In this document: piece after piece, positions 27,659-36,602 of the stretch | Layout of the letters: each line of letters starts with the position of its first letter | Position numbering within the stretch: position 1 is the stretch's first letter | Program-made: the position numbers and the translations under genes | NCBI RefSeq assembly: GCF_003945385.1 | Contig: NZ_AP018920.1 | Span: 4,216,001-4,280,000 of the forward strand | Reading direction: 5' to 3' | DNA: 64,000 bases | Origin: Pseudonocardia autotrophica | GTDB lineage: Bacteria; Actinomycetota; Actinomycetes; Mycobacteriales; Pseudonocardiaceae | The notes under the pieces: model-generated | The model's database searches: none | The model's input: only the letters and a program-made list of their open reading frames with translations | What the model was told of the DNA's origin: nothing

Positions 27659-28567
27659 TCAGCGCTCGGACTCGACGCCGTCGTCGGTCGAGATCGCGGT
27701 CGTAGTGATCTCGGCACCGACCGCGTCCGTGGTGGCGGGGGCGGTGTGCTGGTAGCGGGAGGGGCGGTCGCAGGTGCGGACCGCGACGCCGTCACCGACG
27801 AGCCGCTCACACGCCTTCGACACCGCCCCGACGCTGCGCCCACCGAGACCGCGGGCGATCTCGGTCGGGGAGAACTCCTGCCCCGGGTGCGCGGCCAGGT
27901 ACTCCGCGACCGCATCCCGCAGCCCCCCGGCCGGGCCGCCGGTGCCGACGACGGCGCGCACGCCCCGCGATCCCGACGACAGCCCCGACACCCCGGACGC
28001 GGCGTTGACCATGCCCCGCTGGACCGCCGCCACGATCTGGGCGGGTGAGACCGGCGACCAGCGGGTCACCGCGCCGTCCTCGACCGCGGTCGCGATCCCG
28101 GCCCGCTGGTAACGCATCAGGACCCTTGCCACGACCGCCGGGTCCAGCGCCACCCCGACCGTCTCGGCGTCCGCGGCCAACCGGAGCGCGGTCGCGCCGG
28201 GCGAGTGGTGCAGCATCCGCCACACCGCCACCGCGATCGAGATCTCCGGCACCGAGGGCCGCGATCCGACCTGCAGCGCCAGCCACGGCACCGCATCCGA
28301 CCACGACACCACGACCTCCTCCCCCGGAGCCTCAGCCGCCGCCGGGGTCGCGGACTCCGCGGCCGGGGTATCGGCCGGGGACACGTCGTCGGTCGGGGTC
28401 ACGGCCTCGGCCGGGGCCGTCGGGCTGGTGGTCGCGGTGTCCTCGACCTCAGCGACGGCGACGTCGTCGGGCGTGGGGTCGGGGGTGGTGTCGACCGTGG
28501 TGAGTGGGGTGGTGGACCGTCGGGGGCGACGCCCGGCGGGCTTGGCAGTGTTGGCGGTGGTGGACAT
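27659..28567 (-). CDS. Winged-helix DNA-binding protein, probable ICE regulator
   Basis: This 302-residue protein has a Thr/Pro/Ala-rich disordered N-terminus (about 85 residues), a central helical domain (VPEISIAVAVWRMLHHSPG ... VARVLMRYQRAGIATA) and a C-terminal winged helix (GLRDAVAEYLAAHPGQEFSP ... RGLGGRSVGAVSKACERLV). Such proteins recur on actinobacterial ICEs and are thought to regulate maintenance. A 15-base palindrome lies about 40 bases upstream (28607-28621), consistent with autoregulation. The specific target is unknown. Confidence 0.7.
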   Translation of the reverse strand: MSTTANTAKPAGRRPRRSTTPLTTVDTTPDPTPDDVAVAEVEDTATTSPTAPAEAVTPTDDVSPADTPAAESATPAAAEAPGEEVVVSWSDAVPWLALQVGSRPSVPEISIAVAVWRMLHHSPGATALRLAADAETVGVALDPAVVARVLMRYQRAGIATAVEDGAVTRWSPVSPAQIVAAVQRGMVNAASGVSGLSSGSRGVRAVVGTGGPAGGLRDAVAEYLAAHPGQEFSPTEIARGLGGRSVGAVSKACERLVGDGVAVRTCDRPSRYQHTAPATTDAVGAEITTTAISTDDGVESER

Positions 28568-28606
28568 GGCTGTCTCCGATCAGGTGATGAGGAATGTCGC
28601 GCATCC

Positions 28607-28621
28607 GATTCCGACGGAATC
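28607..28621. promoter_or_regulatory. 15-base palindrome upstream of the winged-helix gene
   Basis: GATTCCG-A-CGGAATC is a perfect 7+1+7 palindrome centred 47 bases before the start at 28567, a likely operator. The bound protein may be the winged-helix product itself, by inference only. Confidence 0.45.
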
Positions 28622-29381
28622 AGATGAAACACCGGACCTTCGTGGTTCACATTTCGCATTCCCGGTCCGACACGAAAAACGCTACTCCTCGCCACCGACC
28701 CCAGCAATGGCCGAATGCGTCGTTTGGCGCAGTCGATCTGGTCTCGTAGAACAGAGTGTAATTCCCGCCGGTGCGCTTCACCGGACAGGGGACACGCCGG
28801 GGACCAGTCACACAGCAGCGGGAATGAATCAGCGGTGCGAGCGGCGGCCGGACAGGACGCACCAGTGCCGATCAGATGGACCACGATCTGCACGTCAGAA
28901 GCGCCTGACGGGTCGCGAGGCGGTCGGGGTCGACGAAGAACCATCGGGGTGATGAGGTTGTGCGGCGGGGCCGTTCTGCGGGACCGACGGGTTATCGGGT
29001 TCCCCGTCGGGAGTCTGGGTCGACCCGACCGGCCCATTGCAGCCGCACCCAGCAGTCTGGTCGACACGGCACCCTCGCATTAGAACGAGTCCGGAGGCGA
29101 CGACGGAAACGAGACCGTGAACGAGACCAATGCGAGAGAACCTCAACGACACCGGTCGACAGTTTTTCTCTCGGGAGGCTGCGTCCCTCGGAGTTCAGTC
29201 GTCAAACCTTTCGTGACACCCTGACCTCGCTTCTCGCCGCCGCGGCGGCAGCCGAGATGGACGCGCGAGGTCGACTCCGTGCGGCGTCTGAGACGGCACG
29301 ACCTCGCGCTTCCCTGCAGCAACATCAGCCCCCGGGTATCGGCGAACGCCCGACGTACCGACACGGGCGAACACGAGGAAT

Positions 29382-29397
29382 GTTCGCATCTGCGAAC
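29382..29397. promoter_or_regulatory. GTTCGCA-TC-TGCGAAC operator-like repeat within a GCGAAC cluster
   Basis: A perfect 7+2+7 inverted repeat, with further GCGAAC copies at about 29342, 29368 and 29422, lies 170-225 bases upstream of the ATG at 29566. The spacing and repetition suggest a binding site for a dimeric regulator, possibly the SARP/BTAD protein encoded downstream. Confidence 0.45.
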
Positions 29398-29565
29398 GCT
29401 CCTCATCACCTTGCGTGACCAGCGAACACAAAGGGGGTGACGTGCACGAACACCTCGCCGGCGCGAGTGATCGATGCAGATGGCTTTGGCGGAACTGCCC
29501 GTGGTGACGCGGTGGGAGGTGTAGAACCCCGGCCCTCACCACTGGGCAGGCGAGAGGACATCGCC

Positions 29566-32262
29566 ATGATCGACACGGGCGGGGCAGCCGGCGGGTTCGC
29601 GGTGGATCCGGACACAGTGCGGCACGTGCAGGCGGTGCTCGACGACCTCTCCCGGACTCTACTGGAGGCCCGCAGGTCGGAGGACCGCCTCGACGACTCC
29701 CCCACCGCGGACCACAGCCGCCCCTGGGCTCCGCCGGTTGCGGTGTCGGTGTCGGTGCCGAGGTGGCATGACGAACTCGACCGGCGGTGGCAGCACCACC
29801 GCGCAGTCCTGGTGCGCGCCCAGCAGAGCACCGCAGCATCGTTGGTCGAGGTCTTGCGCTCCTACATCGACGTCGATGCTCGCCTCGCCGCCGCCCTGCG
29901 CCGGTCGGCAGCCGAGGAACGTCTCGTCGAAGCTGCGGCGCATCGTCCCGGCGCGGGCCCCGAGCGCCTACCCGAGGGTCCGTCCGACGACGCGGTGAGT
30001 ACGGCCGTCCGGTCGTTGGACCATGCGATCGTCGTCTGGCGGTCCCGGCGCGACCACGCCGCCGACACCGGCCACGCTCTGACCGCCGCGCTCGGGCAGC
30101 TGCGCTGGACCGGGCCCGCCGCCACCGCCTTCACCGCCTGGGCCGACGCGCACGTGCAGCAGTGGCGTGGCATGGCCGAGGTCGCCGACCGGGTCGTCCG
30201 CACACTGGTCGACACCCCTGCCGACGGCTCCCCGGCCCCGGTGCCTCGCCTCGACATCTCTGTCCCCCTCGACATCCCGCCACCGACTCGACCGGTCGAC
30301 AACGCGACCGTATCGACAATCACGCCTCTCCCGGGCCCGATCGACGACATCGACCCCGCCGATCCGCCAGCGGAACGCCCCACCAGGGAGTCCGACCGGC
30401 CTGCTCTCCCGGACGAGCGCGACGACCTCGACGAGGTGGCGTCGATGGCCCCGCGCTCTGTGCAGGACGAGCCCGACCTCGCCACAACCGCGGGCGGCCC
30501 CGGCCCCGGTCCGGCGGCGATCGGCTCAGCTGCCGTCGCCGGAGTCGCACCGCCCGCGGATCAGCCCGCGACCGGCGGGGCGACGGTCCCCAGCGCTGCG
30601 ATGGCCGGTGCGACCGCGCTGGCCCGCGCCGAACGCGACCACCACGTCATCCGCGAGATCACCCTCCCCACCACCCCGCCCACCCCGTCCCCGGGTGCGA
30701 AGGTTGATGACACTGTCCTGGCCCCGCCAGCACAGCGCGACCAGCCCGCGACTCCCACGCCCGGACGGCCCGAACCCTCGCCGACGCTCGTCCCAGGTCG
30801 CAGCGGTGTCACCCCGAGCACGAGCCCGGGACGCCCGCCGTGGCGGTCACGGCGCCGGGACACCGGACGGGCACCGATGTGGGTCAACCTGTGCCCCAAC
30901 AATCCGACCGGAACCTGGCTCGACCTCACCGACTCCCCCGGCATCGGACTCCTCGGCGCCGGCGCCGACGACACCACCCGCACCACCCTGCACGAACTCC
31001 TCACCCACACCGACACCCTCGTCATCGTCCCCGCCAGCCTGCTCGCCGCCCTGACCGAAACCACCGAGCCGGAGCCGGTGCTCCCGCTCGACGGGGCCGC
31101 CCGAGTCAACGTGGTCACCGATCCCTTCCACGGGCTCACTGTCCTGGCCGGGAACCCGACACGGGCGTGCCTGCTGGTCGTCCCCGCCCCGCACAATGAC
31201 CTCGCCCGCACTCGACTGACCACAGCCCTACGCGCACCCCGACCCGCGCCCGCCGCCGCCGTCCTGATCGGCCCATGGCCCCTCGGCAGCGAACTCGACA
31301 TCGACCACGACCACCTGATCCACGCCCACCACCGGCCCGGAACTCGCGACCTCACCGGCTGCCGCCTGCACCCCACCAGCCCGGCCGAACTCCTCGCCCG
31401 CCTGCTCGGAGCAGCGACACCGGACACGCTTCGACCAGAGAGCGACGACACCCCCGAAGTGGTTGGAGCCGAGGCCGCTGACGACGATTCGCGCGTACCC
31501 CTCGCCCTGCGGGTCCTGGGCCCCGTCGAGCTCCACCACCACACCGGCGACGGCGAGCACGTCGCGATCACACCGCTACCCCGCCTCGCCCGGGAACTAT
31601 TGGCCTGGCTCGCAGCCCACCCCGACGGCGCCACCCGCGACCACCTCGTCGACACCCTCTGCCCCGACAGCACCGCGAAACGCCCCGAAACCACCCTCTA
31701 CGCCGCCCTGTCCCGGCTCCGCCGCCTGGTCGCCGACTCCACCGGCGGCCACGCCGTCGACCCGATCGACACCAGCAGCAGCCGGTGGAGACTCGACCCC
31801 GACGTCGTCACCATCGACTACTGGGCCCTGCTCACCACCACGATCCCGGCCCCCGACCTCGACAGCCGGCGCCGTCAGCTCACTGCGGCGGTCGAGGTGT
31901 ACCGCGGGCTCTACGCCGCGGACCTGTCCCCCGTCTGGGCCCACACGCTGCGCGAAGCCGCCCGCCGACGACACCTGGAGATCATCAACGAACTCGTCGG
32001 CCTCGAACTCCGCGCCGGCCACGACCACGCCGCCCTCAGGCTTCTCGAACAAGCACGCGCGATCGAACCCACCAACGAAGCGCTCTACCGATCGATCATG
32101 ATGATCCAGCTCCGCGCCGGGCACACCGACGACGCACACCGCACATTTCGGCTGCTGCGCGCCGAACTCGACGTCATCGACGCCGCTCCCGAACCCCGGA
32201 CCATGCGACTCCTCGCCACAGGAACAGCACCTCAGACACACCGACACCCGGGTCACCAATGA
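29566..32262 (+). CDS. WXG100-like/BTAD fusion, SARP-type regulator
   Basis: The 898-residue protein starts at the ATG at 29566 with GAGAGG upstream. Residues about 165-225 form helices with a W-x-G turn (GQLRWTGPAATAFTAWADAH), like WXG100/ESX substrates. A long Pro/Thr-rich linker follows. A middle domain (WVNLCPNNPTGTWLDL ... TDTLVIVPASLLAAL) resembles a conserved part of ICE-borne BTAD proteins. The C-terminal about 250 residues have a winged helix (RVLGPVELHHH ... TLYAALSRLRRLV) plus BTAD helices (RRRHLEIINELVGLELRAGH ... EPTNEALYRSIMMIQLRAGH). No membrane helix, LysM or ATPase motif is seen. It is probably a transcription regulator of the element. Confidence 0.7.
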   Translation: MIDTGGAAGGFAVDPDTVRHVQAVLDDLSRTLLEARRSEDRLDDSPTADHSRPWAPPVAVSVSVPRWHDELDRRWQHHRAVLVRAQQSTAASLVEVLRSYIDVDARLAAALRRSAAEERLVEAAAHRPGAGPERLPEGPSDDAVSTAVRSLDHAIVVWRSRRDHAADTGHALTAALGQLRWTGPAATAFTAWADAHVQQWRGMAEVADRVVRTLVDTPADGSPAPVPRLDISVPLDIPPPTRPVDNATVSTITPLPGPIDDIDPADPPAERPTRESDRPALPDERDDLDEVASMAPRSVQDEPDLATTAGGPGPGPAAIGSAAVAGVAPPADQPATGGATVPSAAMAGATALARAERDHHVIREITLPTTPPTPSPGAKVDDTVLAPPAQRDQPATPTPGRPEPSPTLVPGRSGVTPSTSPGRPPWRSRRRDTGRAPMWVNLCPNNPTGTWLDLTDSPGIGLLGAGADDTTRTTLHELLTHTDTLVIVPASLLAALTETTEPEPVLPLDGAARVNVVTDPFHGLTVLAGNPTRACLLVVPAPHNDLARTRLTTALRAPRPAPAAAVLIGPWPLGSELDIDHDHLIHAHHRPGTRDLTGCRLHPTSPAELLARLLGAATPDTLRPESDDTPEVVGAEAADDDSRVPLALRVLGPVELHHHTGDGEHVAITPLPRLARELLAWLAAHPDGATRDHLVDTLCPDSTAKRPETTLYAALSRLRRLVADSTGGHAVDPIDTSSSRWRLDPDVVTIDYWALLTTTIPAPDLDSRRRQLTAAVEVYRGLYAADLSPVWAHTLREAARRRHLEIINELVGLELRAGHDHAALRLLEQARAIEPTNEALYRSIMMIQLRAGHTDDAHRTFRLLRAELDVIDAAPEPRTMRLLATGTAPQTHRHPGHQ

Positions 32263-32343
32263 GATCACCGCATCGAGCCCACGATCGCGTTGACCACGAC
32301 GGCCCGCCTCCTCGTTCGGACCCCACGATGGTGGCGGCAAACC

Positions 32344-33342
32344 GGCTCTTCCGGAAATGGAGTGCAGGTGAGGGCGTGATCGACCGCGCGGGTGGGGTCG
32401 TGTCGCTGCGGTGAGGCGGGCCCCGAGAAGTTGATGATGAAGGTTCCTACGCCGAACACCGTCAACAAGCCCGGGGACCCGATGTCGCAGCCTACGTGCC
32501 CGCCTGCCCAGATCGTGGCCGACACGATCATCCGTACCGTCGAGCTCGGGGTGCGGATCACCGACGCCGCCCTGGCCGGGGAGACCACGGTGCTGTGGTG
32601 CGACCTGCTCACCGACGGGCCCGGCGCCTGCCCGGGGTGCGGACTGACCGGGATCTACCGCGACAGCACCGAGCGCCGCGTCAGCGACGTCCCGGTGGTC
32701 GGCCATCCGCTGCAACTGCGGGTCCGGGTGCCGCGCTACCGGTGTGTCCACGATGACTGCGCCCGCGAGATCTTCGCCCACGACTCGACCCGCCTGGCCC
32801 GTCCCGGTGCGTCCACGACCCGGCGCTGCGCGGAGTACGTGTTGCGCCGCTTGGCGATCGACAAGGCGACGGTCGCCGCGGTCGCCCGTGAGCTGGGCCG
32901 CAGCTGGGACACCGTGAACAGCGTCGCGGTCGCCGCGACCGAGCAGCTGCTGCGCTCCGCCGGGCCGGCCCGCCTGGACGGGGTGCGGGTGATCGGGGTC
33001 GACGAGCACAAGTGGGCGCACGTGTTCGGCGCCGACGGAGACGGGTTCGTCACCGTGATCACCGACCTCACCGATGTCGTCGCAGGCCACGGCCGTGCGC
33101 GGCTGCTCGACCTGGTCCCGGGCCGCTCGGCGGCGGCCCTGAAGACCTGGCTCGACGCCCGCGACCCGGCCTTCCGCGACGGGGTCCGGGTCGTGGCGAT
33201 GGACGGTTTCGGCGGCTACAAGAACGCCGCCACCGACGCGTTGCCCGATGCGGTCACGGTGATGGACCCGTTCCACGTCGTCGCCCTGGCCGGGCACAAG
33301 CTCGACCTGTGTCGCCAACGTGTCCAGCACGACACCGGGCCT
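32344..33342 (+). mobile_element. ISL3-family element, 3' part missing
   Basis: The left end GGCTCTTCCGGAAATGG at 32344 is a typical ISL3 terminus. The transposase gene follows but is cut at 33342 by the IS3 element, and no right terminus is present. Confidence 0.8.
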
Positions 33343-33345
33343 TGA
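32482..33345 (+). pseudogene. ISL3-family transposase, truncated after about 287 residues
   Basis: The N-terminal zinc-binding domain (CPGCGLTGIYR ... RYRCVHDDC), helix-turn-helix and first catalytic segment (IGVDEHKWAHVFG, VVAMDGFGGYKNA, VMDPFHVVALAGHKLD) of an ISL3 transposase are present. Full-length members exceed 400 residues. Here the frame ends at a TGA supplied by the IS3 terminus (33343-33345), so the last third with the catalytic Glu is missing and the product should be inactive. The ATG at 32482 was chosen because family similarity begins there; ATGs further upstream are open. Confidence 0.85.
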
Positions 33346-33370
33346 CCCCGGATAGTGGACACGGGGTGGA

Positions 33371-34288
33371 TTACGCGGCTGCTGGGACGGTAGTTGCGTA
33401 GCTCGCCTCGTAGTTGTTCGGGGTCTGGTAGCGGCAGTAGGAGTGTCGCCGTCGGGTGTTGTAGCGGGTCATCCATCGGAACAGTTCTCGGCGGCAGGTC
33501 ATTTCGTCGGGCCAGAACGGGTTGTCCTGCAACACTTCCCGTTTCAGGGTGGCGTTGAACGACTCGGCCAGGGCGTTGTCGGCGCTGGACCCGACCGCGC
33601 CCATGGTCTGGCGGACGCCGAGCCGGTCACAGAGCTCGGCGTAGGCGCGGCTGGTGTAGGTCGAGCCGTGGTCGGAGTGGAAGATCGCCCCGGCAAGGCT
33701 TGCGCGGTCCGCGGACGCTGCGCGCAGAGCGTCGGCGACGAGCTCGGTGCGCATGTGGTCGGCCAAGGCCCACCCGGCCAGCCGCCGGGAGTAGCAGTCG
33801 ATCACGGTGGCCAGGTAGAGATTGCGCCCGTCGGCCAGCGGCAGGTAGGTGATGTCACCGACGTAGACGGTGTTCGGGGCGGCGGCGGTGAAGTCGCGTC
33901 CGAGCAGGTCGGGCACCGGGCTCTGGGCGGGCTCGGGGATGGTGGTGCGCACCCGGCGGCGTCGGCGGTAGCCGGTGATGCCGTACTCGCGCATGACGCG
34001 GGCGACGCGCTTGTGGTTCACCCGCTGCTCGGGTGCGACCCCGTCGTTGAGCTCAGCGGTGATCCGTGGCCGTCCGCAGGTGCGGTCGCCCTCGTGCACG
34101 ACACGGATCCGCTCGGCCAGGGCGATGTCGGCCGCTTCGCGTTGCGCCCGCGCGGGCGCAGCCGCGAGCCAGGCGTAGAACGAGGAGCGCCGCACATCGA
34201 GCAGGGCGCACAGCCGCTTCACCGTCCAGCCCGCACGGGGCCTGGAGGTGGTCTCACGGTGGTCGGCGACGAACTGGAAGCGGGTCAC
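33371..34288 (-). CDS. IS3-family transposase OrfB
   Basis: The 305-residue catalytic subunit shows the DDE segments VGDITYLPLADG, FHSDHGSTYTS and DNALAESFNATLKREV, with an N-terminal HTH_21-like segment (VKRLCALLDVRRSSFYAWL). The GTG start overlaps the orfA stop by four bases in another frame, so a fusion by frameshifting is expected. The gene looks intact and belongs to a different IS3 subgroup from the copy at 3460-4410. Confidence 0.92.
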   Translation of the reverse strand: MTRFQFVADHRETTSRPRAGWTVKRLCALLDVRRSSFYAWLAAAPARAQREAADIALAERIRVVHEGDRTCGRPRITAELNDGVAPEQRVNHKRVARVMREYGITGYRRRRRVRTTIPEPAQSPVPDLLGRDFTAAAPNTVYVGDITYLPLADGRNLYLATVIDCYSRRLAGWALADHMRTELVADALRAASADRASLAGAIFHSDHGSTYTSRAYAELCDRLGVRQTMGAVGSSADNALAESFNATLKREVLQDNPFWPDEMTCRRELFRWMTRYNTRRRHSYCRYQTPNNYEASYATTVPAAA

Positions 34289-34659
34289 CAGCGCGTCTCC
34301 CCGGCGAAATACTTGGCCGCCTGGCGGAGGATCTCCCGCTCGGTCTCGAGCTTGGTCTTCTCCGCCCGCAACGCCTTGTTCTCGGCCTCGAGACGGGCCA
34401 GGCGCTGCTCGGGTGTCTCATCGCGGCCCGGGGCCGCCGCGCGGTTCGGTGTCCGGTCACGGCCCGATCGCGGGTCTCGGGTCGTGGTGCCGTCCGCGGT
34501 GGTGCGGGTGCCGCTGCCGTGCCGGTCGAGCCACAAGCGCAGCGTCGTGCGCTCAATCCCCAGGTCAGCGGCGGTGCCCTTCACCGTCGCCCCGGGCGTG
34601 GACTCGTACAACTCGACGGCCTGCCGACGGAACTCGTCGGAGTAGTTCTTGCGGGCCAT
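34285..34659 (-). CDS. IS3-family OrfA
   Basis: This 124-residue subunit has a helix-turn-helix (YSDEFRRQAVELYESTPGAT ... LGIERTTLRLWLDRHG), a variable Arg/Thr-rich linker and a C-terminal coiled coil (EQRLARLEAENKALRAEKTK). It pairs with orfB at 33371-34288. Confidence 0.9.
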   Translation of the reverse strand: MARKNYSDEFRRQAVELYESTPGATVKGTAADLGIERTTLRLWLDRHGSGTRTTADGTTTRDPRSGRDRTPNRAAAPGRDETPEQRLARLEAENKALRAEKTKLETEREILRQAAKYFAGETRW

Positions 34660-34722
34660 GGTCAGACATCATCTCGCTTTCCCCGACCGTGCGGGGATCA
34701 ACGTGTCCACGGAACGGGGTCA

Positions 34723-34951
34723 GGACCCGTTCAAGACCGAGTTGATTCGTCCGCAGGGCCCGTGGCGAGGGTTGGACGACCTTGAGATCGCCACCCTTGA
34801 GTACATCGACTGGTTCAACCATCGGCGCCTGCACGGCGAACTCGGGATGATCACACCGACCGAAGCCGAAGCCACCTACTACCGCGATCACGCCCCACAG
34901 CAGCATGCTGAACGGGCAGAACCCAGCCTCCACTGAACCCGGGGCGGTTCA
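34723..34951 (+). pseudogene. IS3-family orfB tail plus terminal repeat
   Basis: The frame enters from the IS3 boundary and reads FKTELIRPQGPWRGLDD ... EYIDWFNHRRLHGELG, the C-terminal end of an IS3 OrfB. It is close to the element at 3434-4786, whose OrfB has FKTELIKPRGPW at the same place. It ends in the matching terminus, CCGGGGCGGTTCA, at 34951. Only the last about 70 codons remain. Confidence 0.8.
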
Positions 34952-35669
34952 CGCCGTGGTGCAGCGCCCGCTCCCCACCACCTTCTGCGGGTGGCGGAGG
35001 GGGCGGCGGTGGAAGTGGTTGTGGCCGGAGAACTCGGCGAACGCGCTCGCCACCGCCCTTGCGCGGCGTGTCGTGGCGGCGCGGGCTGCGTGCTGGGTGT
35101 GGTCGCTGGTGTCGTCGGGGTGGGTGGTGGCGAGGTAGCGCAGCGCGACGGTGTAGCCGCCGCCCGACCCGCTGATTTTCGTGGCGATTGCGCGGTCCTG
35201 CGCTGAGTCGACCAGCCGGCCCGCCCCCACCGCCGGACCTGACCTCGGGGGCGGGTGGGAGTGGCGGGTGCGGGTGGTGCGGTGGGCGGGTCCGTGCACC
35301 GCGGTCGCAACAACCTCCTGCACAACGCTCGCTGCCAGCGCGGCGAGCCCGGACACCGCCGAGGCCATGACACCGGCGGCGCGGCGCCGGTGTGGCCGGG
35401 CCAGGGCAGCGAGCTGGGCTGCGGGCAGCGGTCGGGCCAGGATCTGCACCTGTACCGTCTCCCGCTCGGTGAGCGGGCCGGGTGCGCCGATCAGCGCCCG
35501 CAGCGGGTCGGCGCGGTGCTCGGTCGCAATCCGCAACTCGGCCGGGCGCGCCAACCCCAGCCGGCCCCCGGCCACCACCGGCTCCCCCGCCCCTGCCGCG
35601 GCGCGGCGCCAGGATCGTCGTGGAGCTGGTGGCCGAGTGACCGGGACGGTGCTGGTGCGGGCACCGGGC
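34952..35669 (-). pseudogene. Fragment of a second traG-like coupling-protein gene
   Basis: On the minus strand a frame with no valid start or stop of its own encodes a segment clearly paralogous to the intact coupling protein at 7577-10060. It shares DPLRALIGA, VQVQILARPL, GPAHRTTR, VDSAQDRA, SGSGGGYTVALRYLAT and FSGHNHFHRRPL (intact copy: DPLRAVIGA, VQVLARPV, GPAHRATQ, VDSAQNRA, GSGGGYRVAIRYLAT, YSGHNHFRRRPL). The ATPase core is missing, cut by the IS3 tail on one side and by the IS5 junction on the other. It is divergent enough to come from a different, related ICE rather than a recent duplication. Confidence 0.85.
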
Positions 35670-35671
35670 TA

Positions 35672-36602
35672 GGGCGTGTCCTGTAAGGGTTCTGACCTGC
35701 TGTCGGTGATCATGCTCGGGTGGTGGGTCGGGGTGAGCTGACGGACAAGGCCTGGGCGCGAATCGAGCCGTTGCTGCCCCCGGTCGCAGGGCGAGGCCGG
35801 CGGTGGCGCGATCACCGTCAGGTGATCAACGCGATCCTGTGGAAGCTGCGCACCGGCGCCCCGTGGCGCGACCTGCCCGAGCGCTACGGACCCTGGAAGA
35901 CCGCGCATGAACGCCTGCGGATCTGGACCGCGGACGGCACCTGGGAACGCATCCTCGACGACGTGATCGTCAAGGATGACGCCGTCGGGAACGTGGAGTG
36001 GACCTTCAGCATCGATTCCAGCAGCGTCCGGGCTCACCAGCACTCCGCCGGTGCCCGGAAAAAGGGGGCTGCACCACTGGGTGGGTCGAAGCCCTCGCCG
36101 TCGACGGAGAAGCCCTCGGACGGTCCCGTGGCGGGCTGACCAGCAAGATTCATCTCGCGGTCGATGGGCGCGGACTGCCGATGTCGGTGATCCTCACCCC
36201 GGGCCAGGCCGGGGACAACCCACAACTGCTCCCGCTGCTCGATCAGATCGTGGTCGGCCGAGACGGACCCGGCCGACCACGCACCCGGCCCGACCGGGTG
36301 CTGGCCGACAAGGCCTACTCCCACCCCTCGACCCGCGCGGCGCTACGCCGGCGCCGCATCGCGTTCACCAGCCCCGAACGCAGCGACCAGATCCAGCGCC
36401 GACGCGCGAAGGGCCCCCGCGGCGGTCGCCCACCGGCGTTCGACCCGGCCCTCTACGCCAGTCGCAACGTGGTCGAACGCTGCTTCAACCGGCTCAAACA
36501 GTTCCGCGCCCTCGCCACCCGCTACGCGAAGCGCGTGGCCTACTACAGATCATCATCGCCGCGACCGTGTTGTGGCTGCGCACCGACTTACAGGACACGC
36601 CC
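35672..36602 (+). mobile_element. IS5-family (IS427-like) element, first copy
   Basis: The 931-bp element has perfect 16-base inverted termini (GGGCGTGTCCTGTAAG) and a TA duplication at 35670-35671 and 36603-36604 in a CTAG target. It carries a two-frame transposase gene. The clean duplication shows that the traG fragment and the large pseudogene were already joined when it inserted. Confidence 0.9.
35720..36602 (+). pseudogene. IS5-family transposase, two frames plus a C-terminal frameshift
   Basis: OrfA (35720-36139) contains the helix-turn-helix and SIDSSSVRAHQHSAGARKKG. The DDE continuation (GRSRGGLTSKIHLAVDG ... [11 protein letters not shown] ... RNVVERCFNRLKQFRALATR) is in the -1 frame, entered at the A-run near 36060; this is a normal programmed frameshift in the IS427 group. 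A second shift near 36546, where one base appears to be missing, throws the last about 20 residues (QIIIAATVLWLRTDLQDTP) into a third frame. The copy is therefore probably inactive, unless the missing base is a sequencing error. Confidence 0.8.

Larger units (their letters stand above)
28568..29565. other. Long divergent regulatory region
   Basis: About 1 kb separates the winged-helix gene from the WXG-BTAD gene, and no ORF in it looks real. It is less GC-rich than the flanking genes and holds a palindrome at 28607-28621 and a cluster of GCGAAC motifs between 29342 and 29427. It probably holds both promoters. A leader RNA is possible but not supported by a recognised motif. Confidence 0.5.
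33343..34722 (-). mobile_element. IS3-family insertion sequence, complete
   Basis: This 1380-bp element has ends starting TGACCCCG and sharing GTGGACACG a few bases further in. It carries orfA and orfB on the minus strand. Flanks (cct and gga) do not form a target duplication, and the two sides are unrelated IS remnants (ISL3 left, an IS3 tail right). The present junctions therefore probably arose by recombination or adjacent deletion. Confidence 0.9.

Noticed and set aside
28715..29409. Small ORFs in the 1-kb divergent region
   Set aside because: None has a ribosome site, a family match or coding-like composition; they overlap the motif cluster on either strand.
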